Shown: one piece after another, positions 24,050 through 36,283 of the stretch
How positions within the stretch are numbered: the first letter of the stretch is position 1
Layout of the letters: each line of letters opens with the position of its first letter
DNA from: Diphasiastrum complanatum
Lineage: Eukaryota; Streptophyta; Lycopodiopsida; Lycopodiales; Lycopodiaceae
Direction of reading: 5' to 3'
DNA length: 64,000 nt
NCBI GenBank assembly: GCA_029204225.1
Contig: CM055096.1
Location: 69,275,444-69,339,443 of the forward strand
Translations under genes and position numbers: made by a program
Notes under the pieces: model-generated
Seen by the model: the letters and a program-made list of their open reading frames with translations, nothing else
Databases searched by the model: none
What the model was told of the DNA's origin: nothing

Positions 24050-25636
24050 CAAGCTCATCAAATCCATGAGCCCATGGACGTTCTATGACATAGGAGACTA
24101 TGTCATATGAACACATTGGCCCTCTACAAAGCCAACCAACATGGCATATTCATAGGGGTTAGCATCAAACATGCAATCAGTCAAACATCCTGCAATGTGT
24201 GCCACAAAGGGAAGATGTCTCATACACCCTTTACAAAGGACTCCTTCAAGGCGACAGAAATCCTGAAGTTGATACATTCGGACATCTGCGGACCTTTCGA
24301 CGTGGTTTCTATAGGAGGCTCAAGATACTACATCACCTTCATCGATGATTTCAATAAATTTGTTGTTGTCTACTTCATCCACAACAAGTCGGAGGCACTT
24401 GACAAGTTACAAAATTTGTAAACTGGGCAGAGAAGTGGACCAATAAGAAAGTCAAGAAGATACGTACAGACATAGCTGGAGAATATATTGCCAACCGATT
24501 TGCTAATTTATGTAGCAATCGCGGAATCTCTCACAAGAAGACTGCAGCATACAAACCACAGCACAATGGTGTTGCTGAGAGGAAAAACAGAACTCTCATG
24601 GAAGCAACAAGATGTATGATGGCCTATTCAAAAGCATCAAAATCTTTGTGGGTTGAAGCAGTAGCTACAGTCACCTACCTGTAGAACAGGACAGGCAAAT
24701 TAGATGTCTCTCACACTACCCCACATGAAGTGTGGTGGGGAAACAAGCCAAATCTAGCTCATATACGTACCTTCGAATGTGTAGCATATGCACACATTTC
24801 AGAAAAGAAGAGAAAGAAGCTAGATGAAAAGGCAGAACAAGGTTTCTTGGTAGGTTACGATGCAAATTCTTCATACTATAGAATCTACATGCCTCTGACC
24901 CAGGAAGTAAAGACTGTGAGAGACGACAAATTTGACGAAGTAAGAACGATGGCTAACTGCAATCCAGTCAGCTATCAGATTCTCAACAATAAGTATTACG
25001 ACCTGCCCACACTGACAAAGGGAGCAGATGACAGATTGCAAGGGAGTGAACACTCCAATGGTACCTGGCATAGTACTGACGAATGAAGACTGTCCTAGAG
25101 ACGATGCAGAGCGGGAAGCAATGTTGTAAAAGCCTTACAGAAGGCTTATTGGTTCATTGATGTACTTCGCAGACAATACGTGGCCAGACATTGCTTACGT
25201 AGTGTTCAGAATGAGCCAATTCAGCATTAATCCAAGACCTACACACTGAAAATTTGTCAAGTGGATCTTGCAGTACTTGCAGCAAACAAAAGACTATGGT
25301 CTTTGTTTTTTCTCGTGATGCAGGATTTCTAGTGAATTCCTACAGTGATGCAAGCTGGCATTTCTCAAAGACAACTCCAAGAGCATCTCAGGAGGCTGTA
25401 CCATCGCAACATACATGGCTGTTATTTGGGTCAACAAAAAACAGACAATAACTGCCCAATCTTCTTGTGAGACAGACTATGTTGCTGCAGCCAAGATGGC
25501 CAATGGGCTGACATGGCTCAAACAGTTTCTAGAAGGACTGGGAGAGAGCACCAACGAGCCGCTGATATTGTACATGGATAATACCTCTGCTATTCATCTA
25601 ACGTAGGACCATGTGTTTCATTCCAAAATGAAACAC
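24050..25636 (+). pseudogene. Copia integrase and RNase H; RT deleted
   Basis: Integrase begins with an H-H-C-C zinc-binding region (HRRLCHMNTL, then CNVCHKGKM). It continues with catalytic pieces LIHSDICGPFDV and TAAYKPQHNGVAERKNRT. After GFLVGYDANSSYYRIY the sequence jumps near 25,045 to YRRLIGSLMYFADNTWPDIA, so most of the reverse transcriptase is missing. RNase H follows in several frames (VNKKQTITAQSSCETDY, YMDNTSAIHLT). The Copia sequence stops at FHSKMKHI (about 25,636), where a different LTR begins. The element cannot be autonomous. Confidence 0.85.
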
Positions 25637-25961
<325 letters not shown>

Positions 25962-25962
25962 G

Positions 25963-25982
25963 TGGCGCCATTGCCGAGGAGC
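25963..25982 (+). other. Retroelement primer-binding site (tRNA-Asp type)
   Basis: TGGCGCCATTGCCGAGGAGC follows the LTR end by one base. It resembles the TGGCGCCGTTGCCGGGGA primer site common in Tat/Athila-group plant Gypsy elements. It marks the start of the internal region. Confidence 0.7.
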
Positions 25983-26623
25983 GCCACACACTCATCTCGC
26001 CACATACCATTTCTTTTCTTTCTCACTCTCTTCTTCTCTCTCACCCTTTCATTTCACTAAAAATCAAATTTTGTGGTCTATAAGAGTTAGTGGGAGGTAG
26101 TTTAGTGAGGATTAGGAGTTAGATTTGTCGTTTTTTCATTATTTTTTGATTGTACGGACTGTGGGAAGAGATCGAGAGGTGGTAGGTTTTAGATCCAAGC
26201 ACCAATCACTTCCATAAATCAAAAAACCCGTCAAAATCAGAAAATACCACTCTTTTTGGCAATCTGTCTAGAAAAAGAGCCAAAAAAAACACATAACAGA
26301 TCTGATAACTTTATGCTATGTTTGAACCAACCTTTGCCAACCTTGCAGTAAGTTCTTCCACCTCAAAAATACCTACAATTCATCAGGCAAAGGTTAGTTC
26401 CCAACCATTTTGCCAAAAAAATAGCGGAAAAAAATCAAAAATTCCTTGTTAAAAAAGTCTAGAACCTGAAAGTTGCTCAAAACCATCCAAATAACCTTCG
26501 TCCAACCAACTTCATTATGACCATCAGGGAAGGGTCTGAAGAAAAATCATGCCAACAAGGAACTCACCAAAGTGATGGATGTCAGATAGATCATCATGAG
26601 TTTCTTCAACAACTAGTGGCAAG

Positions 26624-27307
26624 GTGGAAGTATTGGTCATGTCATCTTGCATGACTCCGAACTCCAAGGAAGACCATAATAGCCCATCAATTTATTTTAT
26701 AGAAGATCGTAAGGGACATCTATTACCACTATATGCCTATCAACTTAATGGCGATGGCATACTGCACTCGGTAAGATGTTATGGATGCGGAGGAAAACAT
26801 CTTTGAGCCGAATGTCCACATCGAGCAGATCCATCAACATTCAAACCTTGTTGTGCACAATGCGGAGTTAATTATCCATGCCGAGATTATCCGATGTGAA
26901 ATTTACAAATAGCTAGGAGGCATTTGGCTTATGTAGACTGATATGTACCTGTGTTGATCAATCCACCTACAAACATAATGCACTACAAACGGGAAATCCT
27001 AGTGCCACCAGGTTATGGAACTAGTGAAGAGAAAGACAATTCGACAAAAGTCCCAAAGTACATAGACACACCCACGACCAAACCCACAATGAAATCACAT
27101 AAGATAGAGCTGGTAGAATCCATCAAGCCAGTGATAGTTGAAGAAGTCAAGAAATTGGCAACCGAGGAAGTCCGGCAGATTTTATCAAGGCTCTTGACAC
27201 ACTCATTACAAAGATTTCTTAGTGATGAATTACAAGGGGAACTAGTGTCAACAGGGCTACTTGAAGACAGTTCAACACAAGATCCAAGGAAAAGCACAAT
27301 CACATAG
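26624..27307 (+). pseudogene. Gypsy Gag remnant with Cys clusters
   Basis: A single reading frame interrupted by three stops (near 26804, 26898 and 26940). It contains a zinc-knuckle-like CYGCGGKHL-stop-AEC and a second Cys cluster, CCAQCGVNYPCRDYP. After that comes a charged stretch rich in Glu, Lys and Val (IKPVIVEEVKKLATEEVRQI) that could be helical. Position after the primer-binding site and leader fits Gag. I do not recognise the family beyond that. Confidence 0.55.
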
Positions 27308-27502
27308 TCTTCAAATGGGAAGTGCAATGACAAGATAAAGACTAAGGTTGATGATTGTCGTTCAACGAGCAAGATTTAACCAAAGTCTGATTGTTTCACA
27401 ATGCCACCACTAACACAATGCCAAATTCGGGTTTATGCATTCTCAAAAGGCCAAATCTAGGGAATCCAAGCCCAAACAGCCTTCAGTCCAGCAAGAGCCA
27501 GT

Positions 27503-28022
27503 GTTGGGTTCTCACTCTTTTTCAAGTTTGAATAGTTAGGGAGGTAGAAATGGACCAATAGGATTTTGAGGCCAAGGTCCTCCTTTCTACTATAAATAGT
27601 GCCAAACTTGAGTTTGGAAATCATGTTCATATCCTCATTTCAATACAAGCAGATTGGTTCTCTTTTGGAATGTATTTGTGAATGTCTTTGCTCTTTATCA
27701 CTTTTCTTCCATCTCTCATGCTTTTGTTGTATTTGCTAATTGTTGGATCTGAATATTATTGGGATTACATGTTCTTATGCTTTTTGGTGAGAGAGAAAGG
27801 GGGAGAGAGAAAGAGTAAGCTATCATCACTGTGGAATGTAGTGTTAATGCTTAGGATTAATGGATGTTAGAGTTAGATGTGGATCTTCCATTCATGTTGA
27901 AATCTGAGATATGCTATCGCTCTCATGGGAACGAACCTACGCATGACAACTAACTTCATCTCCTTGATGCTAGATTGCTTAGATCTTGGGTTAAGGATAG
28001 GCTAGGAAAGAAACCCACTACA
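27503..28022 (+). repeat. 5' LTR of a deleted Gypsy element
   Basis: The sequence is the inverse of the LTR at 36.54-37.23 kb over several blocks: GGACCAATAGGATT, a TCTACTATAA promoter-like block, GATTGGTTCTCTT, and the GAACCTA...GACAACTAACT block. It ends CCACTACA at 28022, just before TTTTGGCGCC. The left edge is less sure: homology to the other copy fades there, so this LTR may be 5' truncated. Confidence 0.65.
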
Positions 28023-28023
28023 A

Positions 28024-28046
28024 TTTTGGCGCCATTTTTGGGGAGC
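28024..28046 (+). other. Primer-binding site of the Gypsy element
   Basis: TTTTGGCGCCATTTTTGGGG lies directly after the LTR. It is a diverged relative of the site at 25963. About 1.3 kb of non-coding leader follows (28,047-29,386), rich in CTTCGCC-like words and A-runs and without coding capacity. Confidence 0.65.
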
Positions 28047-29386
28047 TACGCCAATTTTTCAGTTTGCAGCATGTTTGTTGGATGGTTAGCTTGCATTAGG
28101 CATCTTGTCGTGACATGAATAGTGTTAAAACTGCATTTAGGGTTAGTTTGGAAGTGATTTTGTCTGATTTGAGTGGATTTTCTTGTTTGAAATCTAATCT
28201 GATTATTGAACAAGGGAAGCTATTCAGATCACCATTCTTAAGATCCATTTGGATATGAGAAATAAAAAAAACAACAAAAATCGGTCAAATCTGTTAGATC
28301 TTGGTCAAAAGAAGACACAATTGTCATCAGAGCTGATAACTTTTTATTCTCTTTTGGGAAATCTTCGTCGAGTTGCAGGAAGCTTCAGTTTCATTCACAG
28401 ATTCTTCAGATTGAACGACGAAGGTTCATTCCAGCAGATTTGCAAAAACATCAAAAAAACTATCAAAAAAACACCAAAAAACCACCAAAAATTCTAAAAA
28501 TACAAAAAAAGAGCCTTTGTCTGATTCATTGTGCATAGGGGTGATTAAAATCTATCTACTGCCAGGTCATTGAAGAATAATATCAAAAATAGAAGGCCAA
28601 AGTGATTGTTCATCTAGTTGTTGGTAACCTTTTGTGAAAAATTCACAACTTTCTACAAAAATATGAGTTCTCTGAGAAAAACCTTCGCCAGAGTATGTAT
28701 TTGTCCCACTTACTATTTTGATAGTCAGTAAGTTGGGTGAAGTTTTCCAAAAGATCCGTTGTCGTATTGTCATATTTTTCCCAAAAAAAAAGTCTATTTT
28801 TTGCAAAAATATCAGTATTATCTTCACCAGATCCTTTGCCAAATTTTTTGGTTATTCTATTTATAGTAAGTAATCATTTGTGAGTTGGACGAAGAATAGA
28901 TCTATCAGGATCTTCCAAAAAGTCTATTTTTACTCTTGCCAAGTTACAGAAATCTCATTTTTTTTTCTCAAAAGGAACATTCGCCAGTTCCACCCTACTC
29001 TTATCTGAGTCAGATTTCTTATCTGAGAGTTTGGCGAAGGTTATTTCCACCAAATTTGTCAAGAAAGGCATGATCAGAGATTTTTACCTAAAATAACATT
29101 GCTGAACCTTCGCCGAGTCAACCTTTGCCCAAGAAACCTTCATCGGTATTATTTTTAGGTTCTAATTTTTCGGATCAAGTCTCTGTCAAAGTTTTGGTCA
29201 AATTTGGTTCAATTTGATTTTGATTCTGAGAATTCTTCATTTGAGAAGTGTCGATCGCTTGATCATAGATCTTTTTCCAAAAATCAAAAATCTGACTGTT
29301 GTCAAGTGAAAGAAATTTTGCAGATCTAAATTGAGATTGATTTTGATTGAAAATCTAGATCCAATCTCATTGTTTGATTTGTAAAA

Positions 29387-29737
29387 ATGGCCGCTCTTGG
29401 AGGTGCTCCTCAGGAAGTCAATACAATCATTGTTAGGAGATCACCCCGTTTAGATCTACCCAAATACAATGGATTAACGGATCCAGTTAGATCTCTCCAG
29501 ATCTATGCAGAATCACCTCAAAAGGTTGATTCCAAGACTGCGCCACCTTTATTGGATAAAGACAAAGGAAAAGTTGACGAAGATTATTCAAGTTTAAGTT
29601 CTAGCAAGATATCACCATCTAGGAAGTCTTCACCTTCAAACAAGAGTCTATCTTCTCAGAAGTCATCGCCTCCACGATCGATTCATGATAAGAGAGCTAA
29701 GCGAAGATCCAAGACTAATCCTTTTGACAAAGAATAA
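29387..29737 (+). pseudogene. Gypsy Gag N-terminal fragment
   Basis: A 116-codon frame starts MAALGGAPQEVNTIIVR and includes LPKYNGLTDPVRSLQIY, the usual opening of Tat-like Gag. It then jumps to a low-complexity Ser/Lys/Pro tail. The main capsid domain is missing, so this is an internal deletion derivative. It is followed within 150 bp by polyprotein sequence in another frame. Confidence 0.65.
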
Positions 29738-29888
29738 TCAGAGGAAGTCAAGCATGATATGTTAGAGCATTTCAAATGCTATACTCTGGATGATGTGGTT
29801 ATCATGTTACCAAAAGCACACCGTGAACCTGAAGAACAAGTGCCAGAATCGAAAGTTGTTTGTGAGTGGCCCAACGAGGACACAACCT

Positions 29889-30480
29889 ATGAATCTTGCG
29901 GAACCAGGAGAACTAGAAAAGATTGTCTAAGTTGGAGCACAACTCACTCCTGAACAATTTCAAGAGCTATGTACATTTTTTATCAAGTATCAAGATTGCT
30001 TTGCTTGGACTTATAAAGATCTCAAAGGGATTCCAACATTAGTTATTGAGCATAACATACCCTTAATACCAGATGCAGTTCCCAAGGTCACAAAGTTCTA
30101 TCGTTGTAATCCTAATGTTACGGATTTGATAAAAAAAGAGTTACAGAGATTGCTTGAAGCCTATTTCATTTATGAGATTGAGCACACTGAATGGGTTTCA
30201 CCAATTATCATTGTTCCTAAGAAGAATGAGAAATTGAGAATTTGTGTGAATCTCAAGGCCTTGAACAAAGTGACGCGGAAGGATTACTTTTCGTTACCTT
30301 TTACTAAAAGCATTTTGGATCGCCTTGTTGGAGCAGAAGCTTATAGTTTTTTGGATGAGTGTGTTAGTGGTTACAACCAGGTCAAGATCGCACCTACAAG
30401 TTATTCTTGAACATCTGTATGGAAAACGTTTTGATACTCCAGTGAATGGCAGCCGACTACGCAAGTTTTGGCAGCCTGCA
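29889..30480 (+). pseudogene. Gypsy RT start fused to integrase tail by deletion
   Basis: The frame from 29889 (one stop near 29928) reads KYQDCFAWTYKDLKGIPT, TEWVSPIIIVPKKNEKLRI, LNKVTRKDYFSLPFTKSILD and SGYNQVKIAPT. This is the N-terminal part of a reverse transcriptase, including the first catalytic Asp region (SFLDECVSGYNQ). At about 30,400 it passes abruptly into LEHLYGKRFDTPVNGSRLRK, which looks like the end of a Gypsy integrase. About 3 kb of RT, RNase H and integrase would be missing. The minus-strand relative at 37.3-38.5 kb keeps the RT. Confidence 0.8.
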
Positions 30481-31166
30481 CCACCAGTTCAGCCAACATA
30501 ATCCGAGACTATGTTTTTCAATTTCTTGTTCTTACTACTTAATTGATATTTTCTTTTGAAAAAGACAGTGTGAAAAAAAAAATAGTGAGGAAAGACTGAT
30601 GAGAAAAGTCAGAAATGTCATTAGATCAGAAAAAACTGAAGGAAAGTATTTTCAGGTTTCAGATCTTTGTGGCAAAATGACTTAAAAAATTATTTTTTTG
30701 GCCATTTCTTGCACAAACTGTTTTAGAATTGTTCACCGAGTTTTCACAGGCAAGATCTAACTCATATATACCCATACTGAGTTAGGTGAACGTTATTTTA
30801 ACCAGTATGTACATGTTTTTTTTAGGCGAATGTTAATAACAATGTCAATAAAATCCCATCTTGACAATAAAATCCATGGCTTGAGTATGGATTCTGTGCT
30901 CTCAATATATGAAGAGGCACCAGCTGAATCATGATATCAGACATCAAGTTCACATAGTCGTCGTCGTGCACGTAGCGAGATCGTCATTCTTGACTCGTTT
31001 TGCGTCACGTCGTCGTACTAGGCAACCAACCCCCGCTACGCTTCCACCCCCTGCTGCAATCCGCACTGAGTTACCCATCCCTCAATCCACTGATGCATCA
31101 CTCACTTCTGTTTTCTCATAGGGTCAGTCTATGACAATTGGATCTACCATTTCAATCACAACTGCC

Positions 31167-32412
31167 TGTAGCGCAGGCATCCCAAAGGGAGCCGAGAACC
31201 ACGACTTAGCTTCCCAGCCTTCAACTCTTGCCATCCAAACCCACTTGACATACAAGCAGCCAACTCGCCAACAACGATCAGACTTAACCAACATGAAGTT
31301 CCGAAAACCAACATTGAGATCCAACCTGGCGCCATGCCAGATCGGGGGTCCCGATGTGGGTGACTTCCCTCCAAGCAAGCCGCCCGACATACATCAAACT
31401 TAACCAACTCGAAGCTTCGTTACAAACGAGTAACACCCATTCCAAGCAAGCGGTCTGACTTACATCAGACTTAACCAACTGAAAGCTTCGTCACGAGCGC
31501 TGGAAGCCAACCTGGCGCCACGCCAGACTGGACAGCCATAAACAGGTAACATCCACCCAAGCAAGCCATCCAACTCAGCCGACAGGTTAGAGCCCGTTCC
31601 CCAAGAGCTTAACCCATTCACGTTCATGCAAGGAACACTCAGAACCACAAGCCGCGACAGATATGGAAACAACCAGTTCCTGGACCAAATGGTCCCGACA
31701 GCATACCGCTGGCGCCACGGACCGAATGGTCCCGACGGCATACCGCTGGCGTCCCGGGATACGACCCTCAGCTATGTGCCAAATTAAAAATTTTGAAAGC
31801 GGCCTTACAACTGGCGCTTTTACCGAACACTGAAACCCAGAAGGTAATCAGAGTCAGTTTGAGGAAAATCCCACTTTATTGATAAATCTGAGAAGGTTAC
31901 ATTTCAAGTGTGTGACCGACTCTAGTCTCCGGGGCGCTAGCATGCCAAGGCGAGAGCCATGACAACATTCCAGCAAGGGAGGCTGAGACTTGGTTGGAGC
32001 TCGCCCAGAGTCGCAACCCGCACTCCCCTATAGTATTGGTGTGATTCGGCACCCCCCCCTCATACCAAGCACTCTACCCAAGCTGGTAAAGCACGTTTTT
32101 CTCTCTCTAGGATTTTCTCTTTCTAGAAAGTCATTTTCTCTCTCTAGATTTTATTGATCCCCAGGCTTCCTTTAATCATGCCTAGATCGTGTGAGGTGAT
32201 TGCACATCGATCTGAGCTCTCTGGACTTCGCTAGAACCGATCAAAGATTTTCAGCCATAGGAACTTGGCGCCGGCTGGATTCTGGTCACAGTGGCGCCGG
32301 GAGCGGCGCCGGCGCCGTTGGCGCCGGGAGCAGCAGGGGTGCTGCTGGCGCCGGGGACATAGCTGGCGCCGATGGCGCCGGAAGTAAAGCTTGTAAAGGT
32401 AGCTTTACAACA
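31167..32412 (-). repeat. 3' LTR of the young element
   Basis: Minus-strand LTR beginning TGTTGTAAAGC and ending CCTGCGCTACA. It contains a cluster of GGCGCC palindromes at 32266-32383 within the U3 side, one unit longer than in the other LTR. Confidence 0.9.
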
Positions 32413-32912
32413 TCCACCCCACCTTTATAAAATCTGATGTCCTCATCAGATGTCAGATTAAATACCAAGTCTCTCATGCAAGACTCAACTTTCTCAGTTC
32501 CTTCATTGATCAGCTGCCTTATGCGTAACACAAACCAGCGTACTCATATGTTTCCTCATCATTGCTGGTCCAGAGAAAGCCTATAACAAACTTTCCTTTC
32601 CACAACAAAAACTTGTCAACTTATTAGGTCCAAAGTTCGTCAGTCTCCTCGTGTGAGTATGGCTAGGTCACCTTGAATTTGCCCCCATTTTGATCAACTT
32701 TAATTCAAAATTTGCCCCAAGAGAGAGGTGTGTGTGATAGTTCCCCTCCACTTAATAAATCAGCTGATCGGACTTTAGAGTAGAGTTCTTCGGACAAAAG
32801 CCTTTCCAACACTTTGCTTCCCATCTGCTAGGATTATGGCTCGATCCAACTTGTTGCCAATCTCTGAAGAGGATCCTAGTCTTTTCCCCTTTGAGGAAAA
32901 ACCCAACTGACA

Positions 32913-33412
32913 CTGGATATCACCCATGCTCAGTGAGTTTCAGTTCCGAAGGTGGCCGTCCCAAAATGAAGACCAACTGCTATAGAAGATCTCCCCTGAA
33001 ATGGCCCTTTCCAACTTTTGAGTTCCTGCTTGCGTCTGGTGGGCGTTGTCGCAAATGAAACTAACCCAAGAAACAGGCTAGTCATCCATCCTTTGCAAAC
33101 ATTGAGTCATTTTGTTGTCGTTCACGTGCGAGTACTTGAACTGCAAATCCGCCGCACAGATTCTGGATATCGCCCATGCTCAGTGAGTTTCAGTTCCGAA
33201 GGTGGCCGTCCCAAAATGAAGACCAACTGCTCCATAGAAGATCTCCCCTGAAATGGCCCTTTCCAACTTTTGACTTCCTGCTTGCGTCTGGTGGGCGTTG
33301 TCGCAAATGAAACTAACCCAAGAAACAGGCTAGCCATCCATCCTTTGCAAACATTGAGTCGTTTCGTTGTCGTTCACGTGTGAGTACTTGAACTTCAAAT
33401 CCGCCCCACAGA
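32913..33412. repeat. 250-bp tandem duplication inside the LTR element
   Basis: Two units (32913-33162 and 33163-about 33412) both open CTGGATATC(A/G)CCCATGC and differ at only a few bases plus a 2-bp indel. Near identity suggests that the duplication is recent or maintained during amplification of the family. Confidence 0.85.
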
Positions 33413-34155
33413 TTCTGTGGTCCTCTTTGTTTGATGGTATCAGCCTTCAAAAGAAAAGGTTCCTTCTCGAGCCATCAGCTCCTTGTATCACAAGCAATCA
33501 TGCAAACCAGGCAAAGCACGAGTACTAAGACTCACCACGAATACGTACAAGTAAGACACTCAGGCAGGTTTACTAACAAGTAACAAAGGCAAGGTCCCCC
33601 TTTGAGATGGTCCTGCCAACGGACCTTTGCCTGGCCGCGCCCATACAAATCGATCACGGAATCAGCCCACATAGGACACCCCTCCAACTATCCGTGCTTT
33701 CACCATTAAGCAGCACATTGCCTCAGTCACGCCCCACCACTTTTTGGTTGATAGCCCTTATAGCTAAACGATCGGCAGCTATCCCGCACCGGCAGCTAAC
33801 CACCCGTGCTTTACACCCGAATTCGAGCAGCATCTCTGTATCAATGGTTAACCCGTACAGTTCGAATATGTCGCCCCGCACCCCACAAGGTACAGACCGT
33901 GCTTTCACCTCCCTAGGCAGCACTTTGCCTCATCCGTCCTACATGCAGACAGCGCCAGGCCCGAACGGCGAGAACTGACCGTGCTTACACCTCAAGGGCA
34001 GCACCTTGACTCATCAAGTCCCCCGTTCTGTCGACCACCCCGACCGTGGACGCACCCGTGCTTACACTGTGGGCAGCACCTTGCACAACAGTTGTCTTGA
34101 TGAACCCCAAACCGTGGCCATTTCCGTGAGATCCGCATAGCTGACCGGCCAGTCG

Positions 34156-34167
34156 GCTCTGATACCA
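34156..34167 (-). other. Primer-binding site (initiator Met tRNA)
   Basis: TGGTATCAGAGC on the minus strand, 2 bases inside the 5' LTR end. It sets the orientation of the element. Confidence 0.9.
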
Positions 34168-34169
34168 CA

Positions 34170-35405
34170 TGTAGCACAGGCATCCCAAAGGGAGCCGGGA
34201 ACCACGACTTAGCTTCCCAGCCTTCAACTCTTGCCATCCAAACCCACTTGACATACAAGCAGCCAACTCGCCAACAACGATCAGACTTAACCAACATGAA
34301 GTTCCGAAAACCAACATTGAGATCCAACCTGGCGCCATGCCAGATCGGGGGTCCCGATGTGGGTGACTTCCCTCCAAGCAAGCCGCCCGACATACATCAA
34401 ACTTAACCAACTCGAAGCTTCGTTACAAACGAGTAACACCCATTCCAAGCAAGCGGTCTGACTTACATCAGACTTAACCAACTGAAAGCTTCGTCACGAG
34501 CGCTGGAAGCCAACCTGGCGCCACGCCAGACTGGACAGCCATAAACAGGTAACATTCACCCAAGCAAGCCATCCAACTCAGCCGACAGGTTAGAGCCCGT
34601 TCCCCAAGAGCTTAACCCATTCACGTTCATGCAAGGAACACTCAGAACCACAAGCCGCGACAGATATGGAAACAACCAGTTCCTGGACCAAATGGTCCCG
34701 ACAGCATACCGCTGGCGCCACGGACCGAATGGTCCCGACGGCATACCGCTGGCGTCCCGGGATACGACCCTCAGCTATGTGCCAAATTAAAAATTTTGAA
34801 AGCGGCTTTACAACTGGCGCTTTTACCGAACACTGAAACCCAGAAGGTAATCAGAGTCAATTTGAGGAAAATCCCACTTTATTGATAAATCTGAGAAGGT
34901 TACATTTCAAGTGTGTGACCGACCCTAGTCTCCGGGGCGCTAGCATGCCAAGGCGAGAGCCATGACAACATTCCAGCAAGGGAGGCTGAGACTTGGTTGG
35001 AGCTCGCCCTGAGTCGCAACCCGCACTCCCCTATAGTATTGGTGTGATTCGGCACCCCCCCTCATACCAAGCACTCTACCCAAGCTGGTAAAGCACGTTT
35101 TTCTCTCTCTAGGATTTTCTCTTTCTAGAAAGTCATTTTCTCTCTCTAGATTTTATTGATCCCCAGGCTTCCTTTAATCATGCCTAGATCGTGTGAGGTG
35201 ATTGCACATCGATCTGAGCTCTCTGGACTTCGCTAGAACCGATCAAAGATTTTCAGCCATAGGAACTTGGCGCCGGCTGGATTCTGGTCACAGTGGCGCC
35301 GGCAGCGGCGCCGGCGCCGGGAGCAGCAGGGGTGCTGCTGGCGCCGGGGACATAGCTGGCGCCGATGGCGCCGGAAGTAAAGCTTGTAAAGGTAGCTTTA
35401 CAACA
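34170..35405 (-). repeat. 5' LTR of the young element
   Basis: The partner of the 31167-32412 LTR. Its outer edge abuts the CTGCC target duplication at 35406. The GGCGCC cluster is at about 35269-35374. Confidence 0.9.
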
Positions 35406-36283
35406 CTGCCCAAGCTGCCACCCCCCCACAGATCCGAGTCATTTTTCCAAATACACAATCTTTCATGGATATGTTTGACGATTCCAATCCACTGGGCCCA
35501 GATGAGATCTTTGAAATGCCCAAAAGCCCCGGTCCCTTTGCACTCCAATCCTCTGAAAGAGGATTCAAACAATTCCATGATACCTCTACTGGCTTTGATG
35601 ATTCCTTCCAGATCAACCAACAAGATCAAGTTGAAGCCGCACCGGACACCATCAGGGTCGTTCATGCTGTATCGTCTCCAAAGCAGTTCGACGCCACAGT
35701 GCCAAAGGGTTTTGAAGCAGAAGATGCATTCGAAGAAGAAGAACTGGCCACACACCAAAGCCAAGCCAACACAATTCCTACCAGAGCTGTTCTTGTTGCT
35801 CCTGTTGCTGCTATTTCAACGACCGTGGATTGTGGTGATGCAATGGGTCTAGTTTCAAACCTTGCGCGAGTGATCCAGACCATGATTGATGAAAAAAAAG
35901 ACATGAATAAGCGCATATCAGATCTGGGGACAGAGAACACACTGATTAGCCAAAAGGTTATTCAGTTGAACTGCAAGCTGAAGATTGCCAGACAACACAA
36001 GGCAAAGTCTGAAGTTGAGTTAAAGAAGGCCAACCAGTTCGCCCAACACCTGGAAGACTATGTGGCGACCCTTCAAAATGCACTCACCACGGTGCAAGAC
36101 AAAGTAGACAAAGCGGTCTAGGATTCAAAACAACAAGTCTAGTTGCTGGCAGGCCAACTAGACCTAGCCGAGTTGGAATGCAAACGTCTTCAAGGTGAAT
36201 TGGATGCAACCACCCTTGAACACGATTCCTATCTGCAGACCCAAGTGCCTGATCGCCCAGTCACATCGGACGAAATCAGATAA

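Larger units (their letters stand above)
31167..35405 (-). mobile_element. Complete young non-autonomous LTR retrotransposon
   Basis: Two direct LTRs (31167-32412, 1246 bp; 34170-35405, 1236 bp) flank 1757 bp of internal DNA. By eye the LTRs differ at about 8 positions and 2 small indels. The element is flanked by a 5-bp target duplication, CTGCC (31162-31166 and 35406-35410). On the minus strand TGGTATCAGAGC (34167-34156), the initiator-Met tRNA primer site, follows the 5' LTR, and a purine tract (AAAGGTGGGGTGGA, 32426-32413) precedes the 3' LTR. The interior encodes no gag or pol and contains a 250-bp tandem duplication. It must be mobilised by another element. Confidence 0.92.
30909..36121 (+). 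pseudogene. Coiled-coil ORF interrupted by an LTR element
   Basis: Reading from 30909 (stop at 31119-31121) through MTIGSTISITTA (31131-31166), the frame resumes exactly after the inserted element at 35411 with QAATPPQIRVIF and continues to 36121. With the element and one CTGCC copy removed, the frame is unbroken from 31131 (about 248 residues). The first half is acidic and Pro/Ser-rich; the second half (from MGLVSNLARVIQTMIDEKK) is a predicted coiled coil. Further helical pieces follow to 36466 after more stops. I do not recognise the protein; it may be a retrotransposon-associated Gag-like protein or a host gene. Confidence 0.55.

Noticed and set aside
33607-34410. ORFs of 123-141 codons inside the young LTR element
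   Set aside because: They run across LTR and interior without any gag or pol motif and look like chance frames in GC-rich DNA.
35202-35852. 216-codon Gly/Ala-rich ORF starting in the LTR
   Set aside because: Its first part is the GGCGCC repeat of the LTR, and its second part is an out-of-frame shadow of the coiled-coil ORF.
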